Below, one piece after another: positions 7,394 through 15,788 of a stretch of 23,963 nucleotides of DNA (positions within the stretch are counted from its first letter, which is position 1; every line of letters begins with the position of its first letter). The DNA is taken from assembly GCA_035528715.1 (NCBI GenBank), contig DATKYB010000115.1, positions 1 to 23,963 on the forward strand, given 5' to 3'. Position numbers and translations under genes: made by a program. The notes beneath the pieces are model-generated. The model was not told the DNA's origin, made no database searches, and worked only from the letters and a program-made list of their open reading frames with translations. The DNA comes from Nitrospinota bacterium. Its GTDB lineage: Bacteria > JADFOP01 > DATKYB01.

Positions 7394-8185
7394 TTGAAAA
7401 GGATCTTAAGTGCGGTTGTTTTCCTGCCTTTTTTCTTTGTCATTGTGTATTATGGAAGCCCCAGAGCCTTCTTTATATTTTTAAGCATAGCGGTTTTGAT
7501 TGGACTTATTGAATTTTATTCAATGATTGAAAACAGCGGGAGAGAATGCTATAAATTTTTAGGCGTACCTCTGGGTTGGTTGCTCGTCTTAACGATTTAT
7601 ATAGAAAAAAACCATTTTACTATTTTATTTCTCACCTTTACTATTCTTCTGATATTAATTTACAGACTATTTCAAAAAGAGGATTTAACCAAAGCTATAG
7701 AAGGGATTTCTCATACCCTTTTTGGTGTTTTCTATGTAGGTCTGTTAATGAGTTATCTTCTCCTCCTTCGAGATCTTCAAGAGGGATATAAATATATCTT
7801 TTTATTATTTCTAATAACATGGATGGGTGATACAGTAGCCTATTATACGGGAATGTCTATAGGCAATAAAAAATTGTATCCTAAAATTAGTGGTAATAAA
7901 ACGATTGAGGGTTCACTCGGAGGACTTATTGGGAGTATAGGTGGTGCCTTTATTGCTAAGCTCTGGTTCTTTTCTAACTTAAGATTGCTGGATTGTCTCG
8001 TCTTAGGTATTTTGTTGGGAGTGTTTGGACAACTGGGAGACCTTTGCGAGTCTTTATTAAAGAGGAGTTCAGCCATTAAGGATTCAGGCAAGATTATTCC
8101 TGGCCATGGAGGTATCCTAGATAGAGTTGATAGTATTTTATTTTCTGCGCCTTTGTTGTATTATTATTTCATCTTTTTATGGTAA
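7394..8185 (+). CDS. cdsA: Phosphatidate cytidylyltransferase (CDP-diglyceride synthase)
   Basis: CdsA makes CDP-diacylglycerol from phosphatidic acid and CTP in the inner membrane, the branch point for all phospholipids. The 263-residue protein is strongly hydrophobic, with about seven or eight membrane segments. The C-terminal family signature is present: LLKRSSAIKDSGKIIPGHGG followed by ILDRVDS, with the conserved Lys-Asp and His-Gly-Gly-x-x-Asp-Arg residues. The start is TTG 7394, four bases after uppS; it is preferred because it gives the usual N-terminus and lies close to a GGAT/GGGA stretch at the uppS end. Confidence 0.95.
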   Translation: MKRILSAVVFLPFFFVIVYYGSPRAFFIFLSIAVLIGLIEFYSMIENSGRECYKFLGVPLGWLLVLTIYIEKNHFTILFLTFTILLILIYRLFQKEDLTKAIEGISHTLFGVFYVGLLMSYLLLLRDLQEGYKYIFLLFLITWMGDTVAYYTGMSIGNKKLYPKISGNKTIEGSLGGLIGSIGGAFIAKLWFFSNLRLLDCLVLGILLGVFGQLGDLCESLLKRSSAIKDSGKIIPGHGGILDRVDSILFSAPLLYYYFIFLW

Positions 8186-8219
8186 GTTTATTCATTCTTA
8201 TTAAAAAGGGGTAAATCTT

Positions 8220-9446
8220 TTGAAAAAAAGGATTGTTATTCTGGGTTCTACCGGTTCTATTGGGACAAATACCCTCTCTGTAATCAAACAAAATCAAGAT
8301 AAGTTTCAAGTAACCGGTCTTACAGCTAAGAGTAATGTGGATCTTTTAGAACAGCAGATTAGAGAATTTAAACCAAGAGTTGTCTCTATATTCGATGAGG
8401 GAAAAGTATCTGATTTAGAAAAAAGATTAAAGGGTTTAGATATAGAAATTCTTTGTGGTGAAGAGGGAACAGTTGAAGTTGCTACTCTAAAAGAATGTGA
8501 TATGGTTGTTTCTGCTATGGTGGGTTCAGCAGGATTAATTCCTACTTTAAAGGCCATAGAGAGTAAAAAGGATATTGCTTTAGCAAATAAAGAAGTTCTC
8601 GTTATGGCAGGCGAAATTATCATGGAAAAGCTAGAAAAAGGCGGGAATTTAATCCCTATTGATAGTGAACATAATGCCATATTCCAGTCCCTTGTTGGTG
8701 ATAGAGAAAATCTTATTAGAAGATTAATTTTGACTGCTTCAGGAGGACCTTTTGTCCATCTTTCTCTTTCTGACCTAAAATATGTATCAGTAGAAGAGGC
8801 CTTGAGACATCCTAAGTGGGAGATGGGGAAAAAAGTAAGCATTGATTCAGCAACCATGATGAATAAGGGTTTGGAGGTTATAGAGGCTAAATGGCTTTTT
8901 AATGTAAAGATAGAACAGATTGAGATTTTGATTCATCCTCAGAGTATCATTCATTCTATGGTAGAGTTTGTTGATGGTTCTATTATTGCCCAATTAAGCC
9001 CCCCTGATATGAAGATACCTATTTCTTATGCACTGAACTATCCTAAAAGATTAGAAAATAAGCTTCCCTCTCTGAATTTGGCAAAGATAGGAGAGCTAAC
9101 CTTTCTTAAACCAGACCCAGATAAGTTTTTGTGCCTTAGTTATGCCTATGAAGCCATCAGAAAAGGCGGCACAATGCCAACAGCATTAAATGCTTCTAAT
9201 GAAATAGCTGTCCAGTCTTTTTTAAAAAGAGAGATATCTTTTTTAGATATACCAAGAGTCATTCGAGCAACGATGAACAATCATCATACACTTAAAGTCA
9301 ATAAGTTAGATGATGTTTTACGAGCGGATAAATGGGCAAGACAAAGAGCAAAAGAGATTGTAGCAGAGCTAAAAAAGGATAGTAAGAAACCTTCTAAATA
9401 TACTTCCATTCCAGAGAAAAATATAGATTTTAGACAGAATATATAA
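8220..9446 (+). CDS. dxr: 1-deoxy-D-xylulose 5-phosphate reductoisomerase
   Basis: Dxr converts deoxyxylulose phosphate to methylerythritol phosphate with NADPH, the committed step of the non-mevalonate isoprenoid pathway, which feeds uppS upstream. The N-terminal VILGSTGSIGTNTL is the NADPH-binding loop. ALANKEVLVMAGE, PIDSEHNAIFQ (metal-binding Asp and Glu) and SIDSATMMNKGLEVIEAKWL match the active site, as does HPQSIIHSMVEF. The start is TTG 8220 after AAAAGGGG. The 408 residues are about ten to twenty longer than many homologues because of a charged C-terminal tail. rseP, often the next gene, does not follow. Confidence 0.97.
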   Translation: MKKRIVILGSTGSIGTNTLSVIKQNQDKFQVTGLTAKSNVDLLEQQIREFKPRVVSIFDEGKVSDLEKRLKGLDIEILCGEEGTVEVATLKECDMVVSAMVGSAGLIPTLKAIESKKDIALANKEVLVMAGEIIMEKLEKGGNLIPIDSEHNAIFQSLVGDRENLIRRLILTASGGPFVHLSLSDLKYVSVEEALRHPKWEMGKKVSIDSATMMNKGLEVIEAKWLFNVKIEQIEILIHPQSIIHSMVEFVDGSIIAQLSPPDMKIPISYALNYPKRLENKLPSLNLAKIGELTFLKPDPDKFLCLSYAYEAIRKGGTMPTALNASNEIAVQSFLKREISFLDIPRVIRATMNNHHTLKVNKLDDVLRADKWARQRAKEIVAELKKDSKKPSKYTSIPEKNIDFRQNI

Positions 9447-9548
9447 AGACAATCTTAACTTTACCAATCTTGGGCATTATAAAAAACTATAGAAAAAAAT
9501 AGAGGATGTTTTATTCTTTGTATGTCTTTTAAATGAAAAGGGATTTTT

Positions 9549-10028
9549 TTGACAAATCATTTTGTAAATGCCTTTAATAAAGGGAAAAAGTCAGGGTTAT
9601 TGATATTATTGTCCACAGGATTTTACAGCGGTTTTTTCCCTTATGCCCCTGGAACATCTGGTAGTGCAGTTGGAGTTATCATCTATTTTTTTATTTCTCA
9701 ATACAGTCTTCTTTATTATATAATTCTTTTGACAGCTATTTTTTTTATTGGTGTCTGGGTTTCAGGTAAAGCAGAGATTATCTTCAATCAAAAAGACCAT
9801 AAGTTCATTGTTATCGATGAAATAGAAGGCTTTCTCATAGCAATGTTTCTTGTGCCCAGAACACTATCCTTTGTCATAGCTGGATTTATTCTTTTTAGAT
9901 TGGTGGATATAGCGAAACCATTCTCAAGGTTTGAACGTTTATCGGGTGGTTTAGGTGTGATGGCAGATGATATCATTGCTGGAGTGTTGACTAATATTTT
10001 ATTGCAATTATTCAGGCTTCTGACATAA
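9549..10028 (+). CDS. pgpA: Phosphatidylglycerophosphatase A
   Basis: PgpA removes the phosphate from phosphatidylglycerophosphate to give phosphatidylglycerol, continuing the pathway begun by CdsA. The 159-residue membrane protein carries the family segments GFFPYAPGTSGS (near residue 30), VIDEIEGFLIAM (conserved Asp-Glu), FRLVDIAKPFSRFE and GGLGVMADDIIAG (acidic active site). The start TTG 9549 lies a few bases after AAAAGGG; no ATG is available nearby in this frame. The stop codon TAA shares one base with the ATG of the next gene (TAATG), so the two are translationally coupled. Confidence 0.92.
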   Translation: MTNHFVNAFNKGKKSGLLILLSTGFYSGFFPYAPGTSGSAVGVIIYFFISQYSLLYYIILLTAIFFIGVWVSGKAEIIFNQKDHKFIVIDEIEGFLIAMFLVPRTLSFVIAGFILFRLVDIAKPFSRFERLSGGLGVMADDIIAGVLTNILLQLFRLLT

Positions 10029-10501
10029 TGAAAATAGAAGATACCGTTGGAGAGCTGTTAAAGAAAAAAGGCTTAAGTATATCGATAGCTGAATCATGTA
10101 CAGGTGGTCTTCTGGGTTATTTGATAACCAACGTTCCTGGAAGCTCGAAATATTTCAAAGGAGGTATCGTAGCCTATAGCGATCAATTGAAAGAAAAGTT
10201 TTTATATATACCCAAGGAGATTATAGAAAAGTTTGGTTCTGTGAGCCCTGAGGTAGCTAAATCAATGGCTGAAGAAATCAGAAAGAATGGGGAAACTGAC
10301 TTAGGGTTAGCGATAACAGGTATTGCTGGTCCTGGAGGCGGCAGTAAAATGAAGCCAGCAGGTCTTGTATATATTGCTTTAGCTACACCAGACGTGACAG
10401 AGTGGCAATCTTTTCATTTTTCAGGGGATAGAAAGAGCATACGGTCTCAGTCAGCAAGGAAGGCATTATATATCTTAAGAGATTATTTAAAAAAGATATA
10501 A
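10028..10501 (+). CDS. pncC: CinA C-terminal domain protein, probable nicotinamide-nucleotide amidohydrolase
   Basis: The 157 residues form a stand-alone CinA C-terminal domain. Family members deamidate nicotinamide mononucleotide to nicotinate mononucleotide, recycling the NMN released by NAD-dependent DNA ligase. SIAESCTGGLLGYLITNVPGSS, GGIVAYSDQLKEKFL and ITGIAGPGGGS are the diagnostic stretches. The N-terminal MoCF-like domain found in full-length CinA is missing, and the frame begins cleanly at ATG 10028, overlapping the pgpA stop, so this is a genuine short form and not a truncation. The order cinA-thpR-recA is common in bacteria. Confidence 0.93.
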   Translation: MKIEDTVGELLKKKGLSISIAESCTGGLLGYLITNVPGSSKYFKGGIVAYSDQLKEKFLYIPKEIIEKFGSVSPEVAKSMAEEIRKNGETDLGLAITGIAGPGGGSKMKPAGLVYIALATPDVTEWQSFHFSGDRKSIRSQSARKALYILRDYLKKI

Positions 10502-10505
10502 GTCT

Positions 10506-11069
10506 ATGATCAGATCATTTATTGCTATTGATATTCCCCAAAGTATCAAAAATATAATTGCGAGAGTTCAATCTGATTTTAAAGAATCTGGTGCAGATGT
10601 AAAATGGGTAAAACCCGAACTCATTCATCTTTCCCTAAAGTTTTTGGGCAACATAAAAGAAGAACAGATAGATGAAATAAAGAAGAGCATGATTAAATCT
10701 GTTAAAGGGATTACCCCCTTCTTTATGACTTTAACAGACATTGGTGTTTTTCCTAATATAAGATATCCAAGGGTAATATGGATGGGCTTGGAAGATAAAA
10801 CAGAAAGATTATTAATCCTTCAAAAAAACATTGAGGAGAATCTTAATATACTGGGATTCACACCAGAGGAAAGGAAATTTTCTCCTCATTTGACCATAGG
10901 CAGGCTCAAATCATTAAAGGGTAAAAGCAGATTGGCAAATATGATTCATGCCAAGAAGGGCATGAATATCGATGGGAGCATATCTGTTAATAAAATAAAT
11001 TTAATGAAGAGCGAGCTCAGGGTTGCTGGGCCTATTTATTCTGTTTTAGAAACCGTTAGCCTCGCATAA
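10506..11069 (+). CDS. thpR: RNA 2',3'-cyclic phosphodiesterase (LigT-like)
   Basis: This 187-residue protein belongs to the 2H phosphoesterase superfamily. Both HxTx-type motifs are present: HLSL at residues 41-44 (Ser in place of Thr, a frequent variant) and HLTI at 128-131. The start MIRSFIAIDIPQSIK is typical. Members open 2',3'-cyclic phosphate on RNA ends and can reversibly ligate tRNA halves in vitro; the physiological role is not settled. It starts four bases after the previous stop without a clear ribosome binding site of its own, so coupling to pncC is likely. Confidence 0.93.
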   Translation: MIRSFIAIDIPQSIKNIIARVQSDFKESGADVKWVKPELIHLSLKFLGNIKEEQIDEIKKSMIKSVKGITPFFMTLTDIGVFPNIRYPRVIWMGLEDKTERLLILQKNIEENLNILGFTPEERKFSPHLTIGRLKSLKGKSRLANMIHAKKGMNIDGSISVNKINLMKSELRVAGPIYSVLETVSLA

Positions 11070-11123
11070 AATTTATGAGTTATAAGATAAGATTATAAAC
11101 AAATTATTAATGGGGGGAACATT

Positions 11124-12152
11124 ATGAGTAATGATAAAGAAAAAACAGAAAAAGCAATAAGCCTAGCCCTTCTCCAGATCGAGAGACAATTTGGAAAAGG
11201 TTCAATTATGCGGTTAGGGGATAAAAAGGTTCTTAAAGATGTTTTGGTAATTCCTACAGGTTCTATTTCTTTAGATTGCGCCTTAGGTTTGGGGGGCATA
11301 CCCCGGGGAAGAGTGACTGAGATATTTGGTCCAGAAGCTTCAGGAAAGACCACATTAGCCCTTCACATGATAGCTGAAGCGCAAAAATTAGGGGGTATTG
11401 CAGCATTTATAGATGCAGAACATGCCCTCGATACTGTTTATGCGAACAAATTAGGAGTGAAACTTGATGACCTTTTGATTTCTCAGCCAGATACTGGGGA
11501 ACAGGCCCTGGAGATAACAGAGGTCTTGGTGAGGAGTGCTGGTATTGATCTAGCCGTAATCGACTCTGTAGCAGCACTTGTTCCCAAGGCAGAGATCGAT
11601 GGAGAGATGGGAGATGCTCATATGGGTTTACAGGCAAGGCTCATGTCTCAGGCCTTGAGAAAACTTGCGGCTGTTATTAATAAATCCAATACCAGCGTCG
11701 TATTTATAAATCAAATTCGACAAAAGATAGGGGTTATGTTTGGCAATCCGGAAACAACGACAGGTGGAATGGCCCTTAAGTTTTACTCTTCTTTGAGATT
11801 GGATATAAGAAGGATTTCTCCTATCAAAGAGGGAGAAAATGTGGTGGGAAACAGGACAAGAGTAAGGGTAGTTAAAAACAAAATGGCTCCTCCCTTCAAA
11901 CATGCAGAGTTTGATATTATGTATGGGGAGGGGATATCAAGAGAAGGAGACATTATTGATTTAGCTGTTGATAATAATATCATATCGAAAAGTGGGACAT
12001 GGTACTCTTATAAGGATGAAAGGCTGGGTCAGGGTAGGGAGAATGCTAAAAAATTCTTAAAAGAAAATCCTGATATAATAGCTAAACTGGAAAACGACAT
12101 TAAAAAGATTCTTGGGATTTCTAAAGAAACAAAAGAAAAGAAGGATGAGTAG
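11124..12152 (+). CDS. recA: Recombinase RecA
   Basis: RecA forms ATP-dependent filaments on single-stranded DNA, drives strand exchange, and triggers LexA cleavage. Walker A GPEASGKT is at residues 69-76, and [20 protein letters not shown] carries Walker B and loop L1; [19 protein letters not shown] with the following GG is loop L2 entry. At 342 residues the length is normal, and the C-terminus is charged as usual. A run of six G (GGGGGG, 11112-11117 region) precedes ATG 11124. I could find no LexA operator of the Escherichia coli or Bacillus type in the 54-bp upstream gap, so SOS control, if any, would use another motif. recX follows. Confidence 0.98.
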   Translation: MSNDKEKTEKAISLALLQIERQFGKGSIMRLGDKKVLKDVLVIPTGSISLDCALGLGGIPRGRVTEIFGPEASGKTTLALHMIAEAQKLGGIAAFIDAEHALDTVYANKLGVKLDDLLISQPDTGEQALEITEVLVRSAGIDLAVIDSVAALVPKAEIDGEMGDAHMGLQARLMSQALRKLAAVINKSNTSVVFINQIRQKIGVMFGNPETTTGGMALKFYSSLRLDIRRISPIKEGENVVGNRTRVRVVKNKMAPPFKHAEFDIMYGEGISREGDIIDLAVDNNIISKSGTWYSYKDERLGQGRENAKKFLKENPDIIAKLENDIKKILGISKETKEKKDE

Positions 12153-12170
12153 AAAAAGGAAAAAGATTGG

Positions 12171-12656
12171 TTGAAATTTATGGCTATCGATGACAATGAA
12201 CTGAACAGGGCAAAGAATGTGGCTTACCGATTTCTCTCTTATAGGCCCAGAAGTGAAAGAGAAGTTATTAGAAGATTAAAATTAAAAGGATTTACAAAAG
12301 ATACCGTAGAGAAGGTTATAAACACCTTAGAGAAATATGGCTATATAGATGATGCTAAGTTCGCCTTTGACTGGGCAAAATATCGACTTCAAAACAAACC
12401 TATAGGAAAGAATCGTTTAATAAGAGAACTGAGAGAAAAAGGTATAGCATCAGACATAATTCACGACGCAGTAGATGAGACATATGAAAATATAGACGAA
12501 TCTGAAATAGCCAGAGAACTGGCAAAAAAGAAGATTCGTTCTTATAAGGGGCTTGGGGATAGGATTATACAAAGGAGATTATTTGCCTTCTTACTACGGA
12601 GAGGATTTTCCATAGAGACCAGCAAGAGAGCTATTAATGAGGTGTTAGGGTTGTAA
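12171..12656 (+). CDS. recX: Regulatory protein RecX
   Basis: RecX binds within the RecA filament groove and limits its activity. The 161 residues show the three-helix repeats of the family: AYRFLSYRPRSEREVIRRLKLKGF, then a second unit with YIDDAKFAFDWAKYRL, and a C-terminal unit ending LLRRGFSIETSKRAINEVL. It lies 18 bases after recA, the usual partner. Two starts are possible: TTG 12171, seven or eight bases after AAAAAGGAAA, or ATG 12180, which is rather far from it. TTG is preferred, but the choice changes only three residues. Confidence 0.93.
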   Translation: MKFMAIDDNELNRAKNVAYRFLSYRPRSEREVIRRLKLKGFTKDTVEKVINTLEKYGYIDDAKFAFDWAKYRLQNKPIGKNRLIRELREKGIASDIIHDAVDETYENIDESEIARELAKKKIRSYKGLGDRIIQRRLFAFLLRRGFSIETSKRAINEVLGL

Positions 12657-12670
12657 AGGATAATATCACG

Positions 12671-13426
12671 ATGCCCCATTCTTTCATTTATTTCTTTCTT
12701 TTTGTATTCGGAACAATCATCGGTAGTTTTTCCAATGTCTGTATATACAGGATTCCTCTAAAACAATCTGTTATAACTCCTTCGTCCTTTTGCCCTTCCT
12801 GCATGAGCCCGATAAAGTTCTATCACAACATACCAATTTTGAGCTATATCTACCTTGGGAGAAGTTGTCCCTCTTGTCATACAAGAATACCTTTTCGATA
12901 TCCTTTGGTTGAGCTTCTCACAGGATTAATTTATATAGCCCTATACATGAAATTTGGTTTATCTTTAGGATTTTTTGTCTTTATTCTTCTTTGTACTGCC
13001 TTGGTTATTATTGCATTCATTGACCTTGAAAACAGGATTATCCCTGATAAGATTACTCTTCCTGGAATCGTTGTCGGTTTATTATTAAGTTTTTTTACTA
13101 TTTCATTTGTAAATTCGCTTCTCGGTCTTTTTATTGGAGGGGGCATCTTCTTTCTCATAGCCTTTATAAAGAGAGGAGGCATGGGGGGAGGAGATATTAA
13201 GCTCATGGCTATGATCGGTTCATTCCTAGGCTGGCAGGGAAGCCTCATGACTATATTAATAGGTTCTATAGCAGGCTCAATAATCGGAATAATCCTTCTT
13301 CTCAAAAAAAGGAAGGGCATAAAGGACATCATCCCTTTTGGTCCTTTTTTAGCTTTTGGAGGAATTTCTTATATTCTCCTGGGTGAAGAGTTTTTTAAAT
13401 GGTATTTCTATTTAGTAGGTTTGTGA
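12671..13426 (+). CDS. pilD: Type IV prepilin peptidase / N-methyltransferase
   Basis: PilD cleaves the leader of type IV prepilins and pseudopilins and methylates the new N-terminus in the inner membrane. GSFSNVCIYRIP opens the family. The methyltransferase-side zinc ligands are present as two CPSC pairs (Cys41/44 and Cys66/69). The protease aspartates are Asp118 in FIDLENRIIPD and Asp175 in GGGDIKLMAMIG, both in the expected context (GxGD type). About eight membrane segments are seen in 251 residues. No pilin gene is in the window, so its substrates lie elsewhere. AAAGGAT before ATG 12671 is the ribosome binding site. It ends 23 bp from the convergent gene. Confidence 0.94.
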   Translation: MPHSFIYFFLFVFGTIIGSFSNVCIYRIPLKQSVITPSSFCPSCMSPIKFYHNIPILSYIYLGRSCPSCHTRIPFRYPLVELLTGLIYIALYMKFGLSLGFFVFILLCTALVIIAFIDLENRIIPDKITLPGIVVGLLLSFFTISFVNSLLGLFIGGGIFFLIAFIKRGGMGGGDIKLMAMIGSFLGWQGSLMTILIGSIAGSIIGIILLLKKRKGIKDIIPFGPFLAFGGISYILLGEEFFKWYFYLVGL

Positions 13427-13449
13427 TAGCCAGCTGATCTTTATTTAAT

Positions 13450-14301
13450 TTATTTTAGTCTAATTCTATACTTTTTCAGCATAAAATCGGGGACATAAGA
13501 GAATTTAGCGATCTTCAATGCCAGATGTCCCAAATCCTGTTCAAAATTTAAATACTTGTACTTTTTGGGGAGAATTTTTGCGAACGTATTGTACATGTAT
13601 TGGTAAAGGCCCTTAAATTTCCTTTTCCCTTTTGCAAAATGGAGCACAAACGTTTCTTCATTCAGCTCTTCTCCTATGATAAAACCTCCCGGTTCTTTGT
13701 CCACATAGTATATGCCTCCACATAAAATCAGGTTATCATAAAGTTTCAATGCTTCTAAACAGGGATCATAGTCTGTTTCTTGATCCGGAACACCTATATC
13801 TTCTTTCCATTGATTGAGAATATTTACTGCATCTTTCATTCTCTCCTCGGTCAAAGGATAGGCCTCATTTTCATATAATCTCATAAACTGCTTGAGAAGA
13901 TTTCTTTTTTTATGGAGTTTTCTCCCTTTGAATGTCGATATTTTTTCAACAGTATAAATATAGTCCATATCTTCTTCTTTGTATGAGAACTCAAATTCAT
14001 CAGTATTAAAAATTCCTAACCACTCTTCTGGCACAGGGAATAAGAAATCAACATCTTTCATAAGATTTTTCAAATAGTCATAATCAATTTTTCTAATGTC
14101 AGTAGTAGGCATTAAATAGATAAATCCATCATAAGTTCTGCCTTTTATAAAGAGCTCTTTATCAAAAATCACTTCATAATTATGAGGATTTCTAAATAGA
14201 TAGATGTTAGCAAATGTATATTCAGATATAGGGGTATCAACGTTCTTTAATCTTTCATAAAGAAGATCTTTATGATTAAAACTTAATTTCTCGATATTCA
14301 T
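13450..14301 (-). CDS. DUF2156 / LPG-synthase C-terminal domain protein
   Basis: The 283-residue protein resembles stand-alone members of PF09924 (LPG_synthase_C, formerly DUF2156), which has a duplicated GNAT-like fold. In MprF the domain transfers an amino acid from aminoacyl-tRNA to phosphatidylglycerol; the function of the short soluble versions is not established. Visible features include SEYTFANIYLFR near the N-terminus, the KGRKLHKKRNLLKQF basic helix, GGFIIGEEL with an acidic strand, and YKYLNFEQDLGH near the end, all typical of the family. No membrane segments are present. AAAGG precedes the start at 14301. It is the only minus-strand gene and diverges from tpx. Confidence 0.8.
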   Translation of the reverse strand: MNIEKLSFNHKDLLYERLKNVDTPISEYTFANIYLFRNPHNYEVIFDKELFIKGRTYDGFIYLMPTTDIRKIDYDYLKNLMKDVDFLFPVPEEWLGIFNTDEFEFSYKEEDMDYIYTVEKISTFKGRKLHKKRNLLKQFMRLYENEAYPLTEERMKDAVNILNQWKEDIGVPDQETDYDPCLEALKLYDNLILCGGIYYVDKEPGGFIIGEELNEETFVLHFAKGKRKFKGLYQYMYNTFAKILPKKYKYLNFEQDLGHLALKIAKFSYVPDFMLKKYRIRLK

Positions 14302-14353
14302 AGTAACCTTTTTAAAAGTTTATATATTATTACAATAAATATATTTCTTATCT

Positions 14354-14375
14354 TTATTGATGACAAACTCAATAA
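14354..14375. repeat. Inverted repeat in the DUF2156-tpx divergent promoter region
   Basis: TTATTGA (14354-14360) and TCAATAA (14369-14375) form a perfect seven-base inverted repeat with an eight-base spacer. It lies 53 bp from the DUF2156 start and 122 bp from the tpx start. The layout suits a dimeric regulator, but the spacing differs from a Fur/PerR box, so no regulator is named. The rest of this 196-bp gap is A/T-rich and without a gene. Confidence 0.35.
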
Positions 14376-14429
14376 GCCTTTTCAAAATATTTATCTGATT
14401 TACATTTCCGCTAAAAAGGAAAATTTAGG

Positions 14430-14458
14430 TTGCATATTGATAGATTGGTGGTTAATAT
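14430..14458 (+). promoter_or_regulatory. Possible tpx promoter
   Basis: TTGCAT (14430-14435) and TAATAT (14453-14458) are separated by 17 bases and each match the sigma-70 consensus at four positions. A transcript starting near 14465 would reach the AAAAGGAG ribosome binding site at 14484-14491. This is the best candidate in the gap, but A/T-rich sequence makes chance matches likely. Confidence 0.35.
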
Positions 14459-14497
14459 TTAAATTTATATATTGAAACATATCAAAAGGAGATGAGA

Positions 14498-15013
14498 ATG
14501 ACTGAACGTAAAGGAATTGTGACAATGGGAGGAAAACCAATTACTTTAATTGGTGATGAAGTTAAGGTTGACATGGAAGCTCCTGATGTTGAAGTGATTG
14601 ACAATGACCTTTCTCCGGTTAAAATTTCGTCTTTCAGTGGTAAAGTGGTTATTATTTCTTCAGTTCCATCACTTGATACTCCTGTATGCGACATAGAAAC
14701 ACGGAAATTAGATGATGAGGTTGGTAAGCTTGATTTTGATGTTGAAATCCTTACTATCAGTATGGACCTTCCCTTTGCACAGGAGCACTGGTGTGGTGCA
14801 GCTGCAACGAAAAAGGTCAAAACATTATCAGATTATCGTGATGCTTCCTTCGGGATGTCATATGGTGTTTTAATTAAAGAAGTTAGGCTCTTGGCCAGAG
14901 CAATCTTTATTCTGGATAAAGAAAGAATTATTCGTTATATCCAGTTAGTTAAAGAAGTCACAAATGAGCCGGATTATAGTGAGGTTATGAGTGCTGTAAA
15001 AAAACTGAAATAG
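14498..15013 (+). CDS. tpx: Thiol peroxidase (Tpx, atypical 2-Cys peroxiredoxin)
   Basis: Tpx reduces hydrogen peroxide and alkyl hydroperoxides using thioredoxin. ATG 14498 is chosen as the start because AAAAGGAG ends six bases before it; the in-frame ATG at 14492 directly touches the ribosome binding site. With this start the protein has 171 residues. The peroxidatic cysteine is Cys64 in VPSLDTPVC, with Thr61 preceding it, and the resolving cysteine is Cys99 in DLPFAQEHWCGA, the Tpx-specific position. LLARAIFILD provides the conserved arginine. It is followed 58 bp later by desulfoferrodoxin, which suggests an oxidative-defence unit where the second enzyme removes superoxide and makes the peroxide that Tpx consumes. 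Confidence 0.96.
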   Translation: MTERKGIVTMGGKPITLIGDEVKVDMEAPDVEVIDNDLSPVKISSFSGKVVIISSVPSLDTPVCDIETRKLDDEVGKLDFDVEILTISMDLPFAQEHWCGAAATKKVKTLSDYRDASFGMSYGVLIKEVRLLARAIFILDKERIIRYIQLVKEVTNEPDYSEVMSAVKKLK

Positions 15014-15071
15014 GGAAAAGAAATTAAAAAATCTAGTATTTATCTAAAATTTTATAAAAGGAGGTTTTAAA

Positions 15072-15446
15072 ATGGCGGAAAGATTGGAAGTTTATAAGTG
15101 TGAGGTATGTGGAAACATTGTTGAGGTCTTGCATGAAGGTGCTGGAGAGTTAGTTTGCTGCAATCAACCAATGAAGCTTTTCAAAGAAAATACTGTAGAT
15201 GCTGCTTTGGAAAAGCATGTTCCAGTAGTTGAGAAGACCTCTCAGGGTTTTACAGTAAAAGTTGGCAGCGTTCCCCACCCTATGGAGGAGAAGCATTATA
15301 TCGAGTGGATTGAGGTCATTGCCGATGGTAAGGTTTATCGCGCTTTTTTGAAACCAGGTGAAGCACCCCAGGCAAATTTTGATATCAAGGCAGAGAATAT
15401 TACTGCCCGAGAATACTGTAACCTGCATGGATTATGGAAAAGTTAA
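15072..15446 (+). CDS. dfx: Desulfoferrodoxin (two-iron superoxide reductase)
   Basis: This 124-residue enzyme reduces superoxide to hydrogen peroxide without making oxygen, a strategy of anaerobes. The N-terminal desulforedoxin-type centre has four cysteines: Cys10 and Cys13 (CEVC) and the adjacent pair Cys29-Cys30. The catalytic centre is complete: Glu47-Lys48-His49, His69 and His75 in [13 protein letters not shown], and Cys116 and His119 in CNLHG. It is therefore the 2Fe class, not the one-iron neelaredoxin. AAAAGGAGG stands eight bases before ATG 15072. No rubredoxin gene is adjacent to serve as donor. Confidence 0.97.
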   Translation: MAERLEVYKCEVCGNIVEVLHEGAGELVCCNQPMKLFKENTVDAALEKHVPVVEKTSQGFTVKVGSVPHPMEEKHYIEWIEVIADGKVYRAFLKPGEAPQANFDIKAENITAREYCNLHGLWKS

Positions 15447-15458
15447 TTATCCTTTTGA

Positions 15459-15788
15459 TTGAAAATATTTAGAAAACTCGAAATAGCTTTTAGATGCTTA
15501 AAACTTCATCGATACTTCTGCAAGTCTAAAACTTTAATGAATTCTGAGATGTATCATAAATTTCAAGCAATCATTGGAAGCTTAGTTGCTAAAAAAGATA
15601 ATCAAGAATCTCTTACCGGAATTAATATCGATGACCTTTATAAGCCCGAAGAAGATAGTGATAAATCTGTTGCAAGAAATATCAATGCTGCTTTTCTTAT
15701 TTGTTTATCAGGAGATGCCCATCCGAAATATCATGAAGCTGAAAAATATCTTTCAAGGATAAAAAAGCATCCTTCCCTGGAGAAATAG
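15459..15788 (+). CDS. N-terminal part of a frame-shifted large protein
   Basis: The frame runs from TTG 15459 (or ATG 15537, residue 27) to TAG 15786, 109 residues, with no clear ribosome binding site for either start. The sequence is mostly helical, with no recognised domain. It starts 12 bases after dfx, so it may be read from the tpx-dfx transcript. The frame that carries the next large gene is already open from 15743, within the last 45 bases of this one, and it has no start codon before 15995. The two are therefore probably parts of one gene; joined at the A AAA AAG run (15761-15767) they would encode about 724 residues. The last residues encoded here (after KK) would then be an artefact of the frame change. 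Confidence 0.5.
   Translation: MKIFRKLEIAFRCLKLHRYFCKSKTLMNSEMYHKFQAIIGSLVAKKDNQESLTGINIDDLYKPEEDSDKSVARNINAAFLICLSGDAHPKYHEAEKYLSRIKKHPSLEK
15761..15767 (+). other. A AAA AAG heptamer in slippery phase
   Basis: In the upstream frame the codons read ATA AAA AAG, which places A AAA AAG in the exact phase used for -1 slippage in Escherichia coli dnaX. A -1 slip here enters the frame of the large downstream gene, continuing KK-ASFPGEIASFFLKGL. AAGGA (15755-15759) lies only one base upstream, too close for the usual -1 stimulator, and no strong downstream hairpin was found. Loss of one A from a seven-A run, by mutation or assembly error, explains it equally well. Confidence 0.4.

Noticed and set aside
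11070-11123. LexA/SOS box ahead of recA
   Set aside because: No CTGT-N8-ACAG or GAAC-N4-GTTC pattern is present in the gap.
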